Assembly: GCA_002683585.1 (NCBI GenBank)
Contig: NYTQ01000006.1
Span: forward strand, 3,826-9,103
Origin: Cryomorphaceae bacterium
GTDB taxonomy: Bacteria > Bacteroidota > Bacteroidia > Flavobacteriales > Crocinitomicaceae
Length of the DNA stretch: 5,278 bases
Direction of reading: 5' to 3'
Shown here: one piece after another, positions 5,270 to 5,278 of the stretch
How the letters are laid out: each line of letters starts with the position of its first letter
Position numbering within the stretch: position 1 is the stretch's first letter
Made by a program: the position numbers and the translations under genes
Notes under the pieces: model-generated
Told to the model about the DNA's origin: nothing
What the model saw: only the letters and a program-made list of their open reading frames with translations
Databases searched by the model: none

Positions 5270-5278
5270 CTATAAATT

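Larger units (their letters stand above)
5101..5278. other. rpmH/dnaA intergenic region, candidate oriC or dnaA control region
   Basis: This AT-rich gap without a gene lies between leftward rpmH and the expected rightward dnaA. It holds one consensus DnaA box (5193-5201), one near-consensus box (5120-5128), a purine run (5141-5163), small palindromes and a dnaA-type leader. In Pseudomonas-type gammaproteobacteria oriC lies here, but functional origins usually have more boxes than I can see, so the origin call is tentative. Confidence 0.5.

Overview
The window is the conserved left flank of a bacterial dnaA/oriC region. Reading leftward on the minus strand it holds rpmH, rnpA, yidD, yidC, mnmE and the first 455 codons of mnmG, which runs off the left edge. 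The right end is a 178-base intergenic region with a consensus DnaA box and, in the last 15 bases, a strong Shine-Dalgarno sequence pointing right. The next gene is outside the window; by gene-order convention it should be dnaA, starting immediately after the last base. Gene order, the YidC sequence (NPAGGCFPLL, SVELR) and the MnmG sequence fit a gammaproteobacterium. The DNA is AT-rich (about 40% GC by hand count), so it is a low-GC lineage; I cannot name the genus.

Layout: 1-1367 mnmG (partial); 1368-1575 an AT-rich gap with a consensus DnaA box, a candidate mnmG promoter, a 16-base palindrome, a possible 27-codon leader ORF and a perfect 14-bp hairpin; 1576-2880 mnmE; 2886-4457 yidC; 4454-4666 yidD; 4668 to about 4900-4980 rnpA; 4966-5100 rpmH; 5101-5278 the rpmH/dnaA intergenic region.

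The rpmH-to-mnmE genes are tightly packed (1-nt gap, ATGA overlap, 5-nt gap) and look like one operon. It joins ribosomal protein L34, the RNase P protein, the YidD/YidC membrane-insertion pair, and MnmE, the GTPase partner of MnmG in wobble-uridine modification of tRNA. MnmG appears to have its own promoter and leader after a 208-base gap.

No mobile element, CRISPR array or unknown multigene system is present. The most interesting signals are: (1) rnpA, whose recognisable N-terminus lies in a different frame and joins the main frame at an A8 tract in the phase of a -1 slippery heptamer; (2) the mnmG leader, where a short ORF with a good ribosome-binding site overlaps the mnmG start and encloses a hairpin with UUG/UUA codons, which are read by a known MnmEG substrate tRNA; (3) DnaA boxes at both the rpmH and mnmG promoters; (4) an abrupt change of strand composition between mnmG and mnmE although both are on the same strand.
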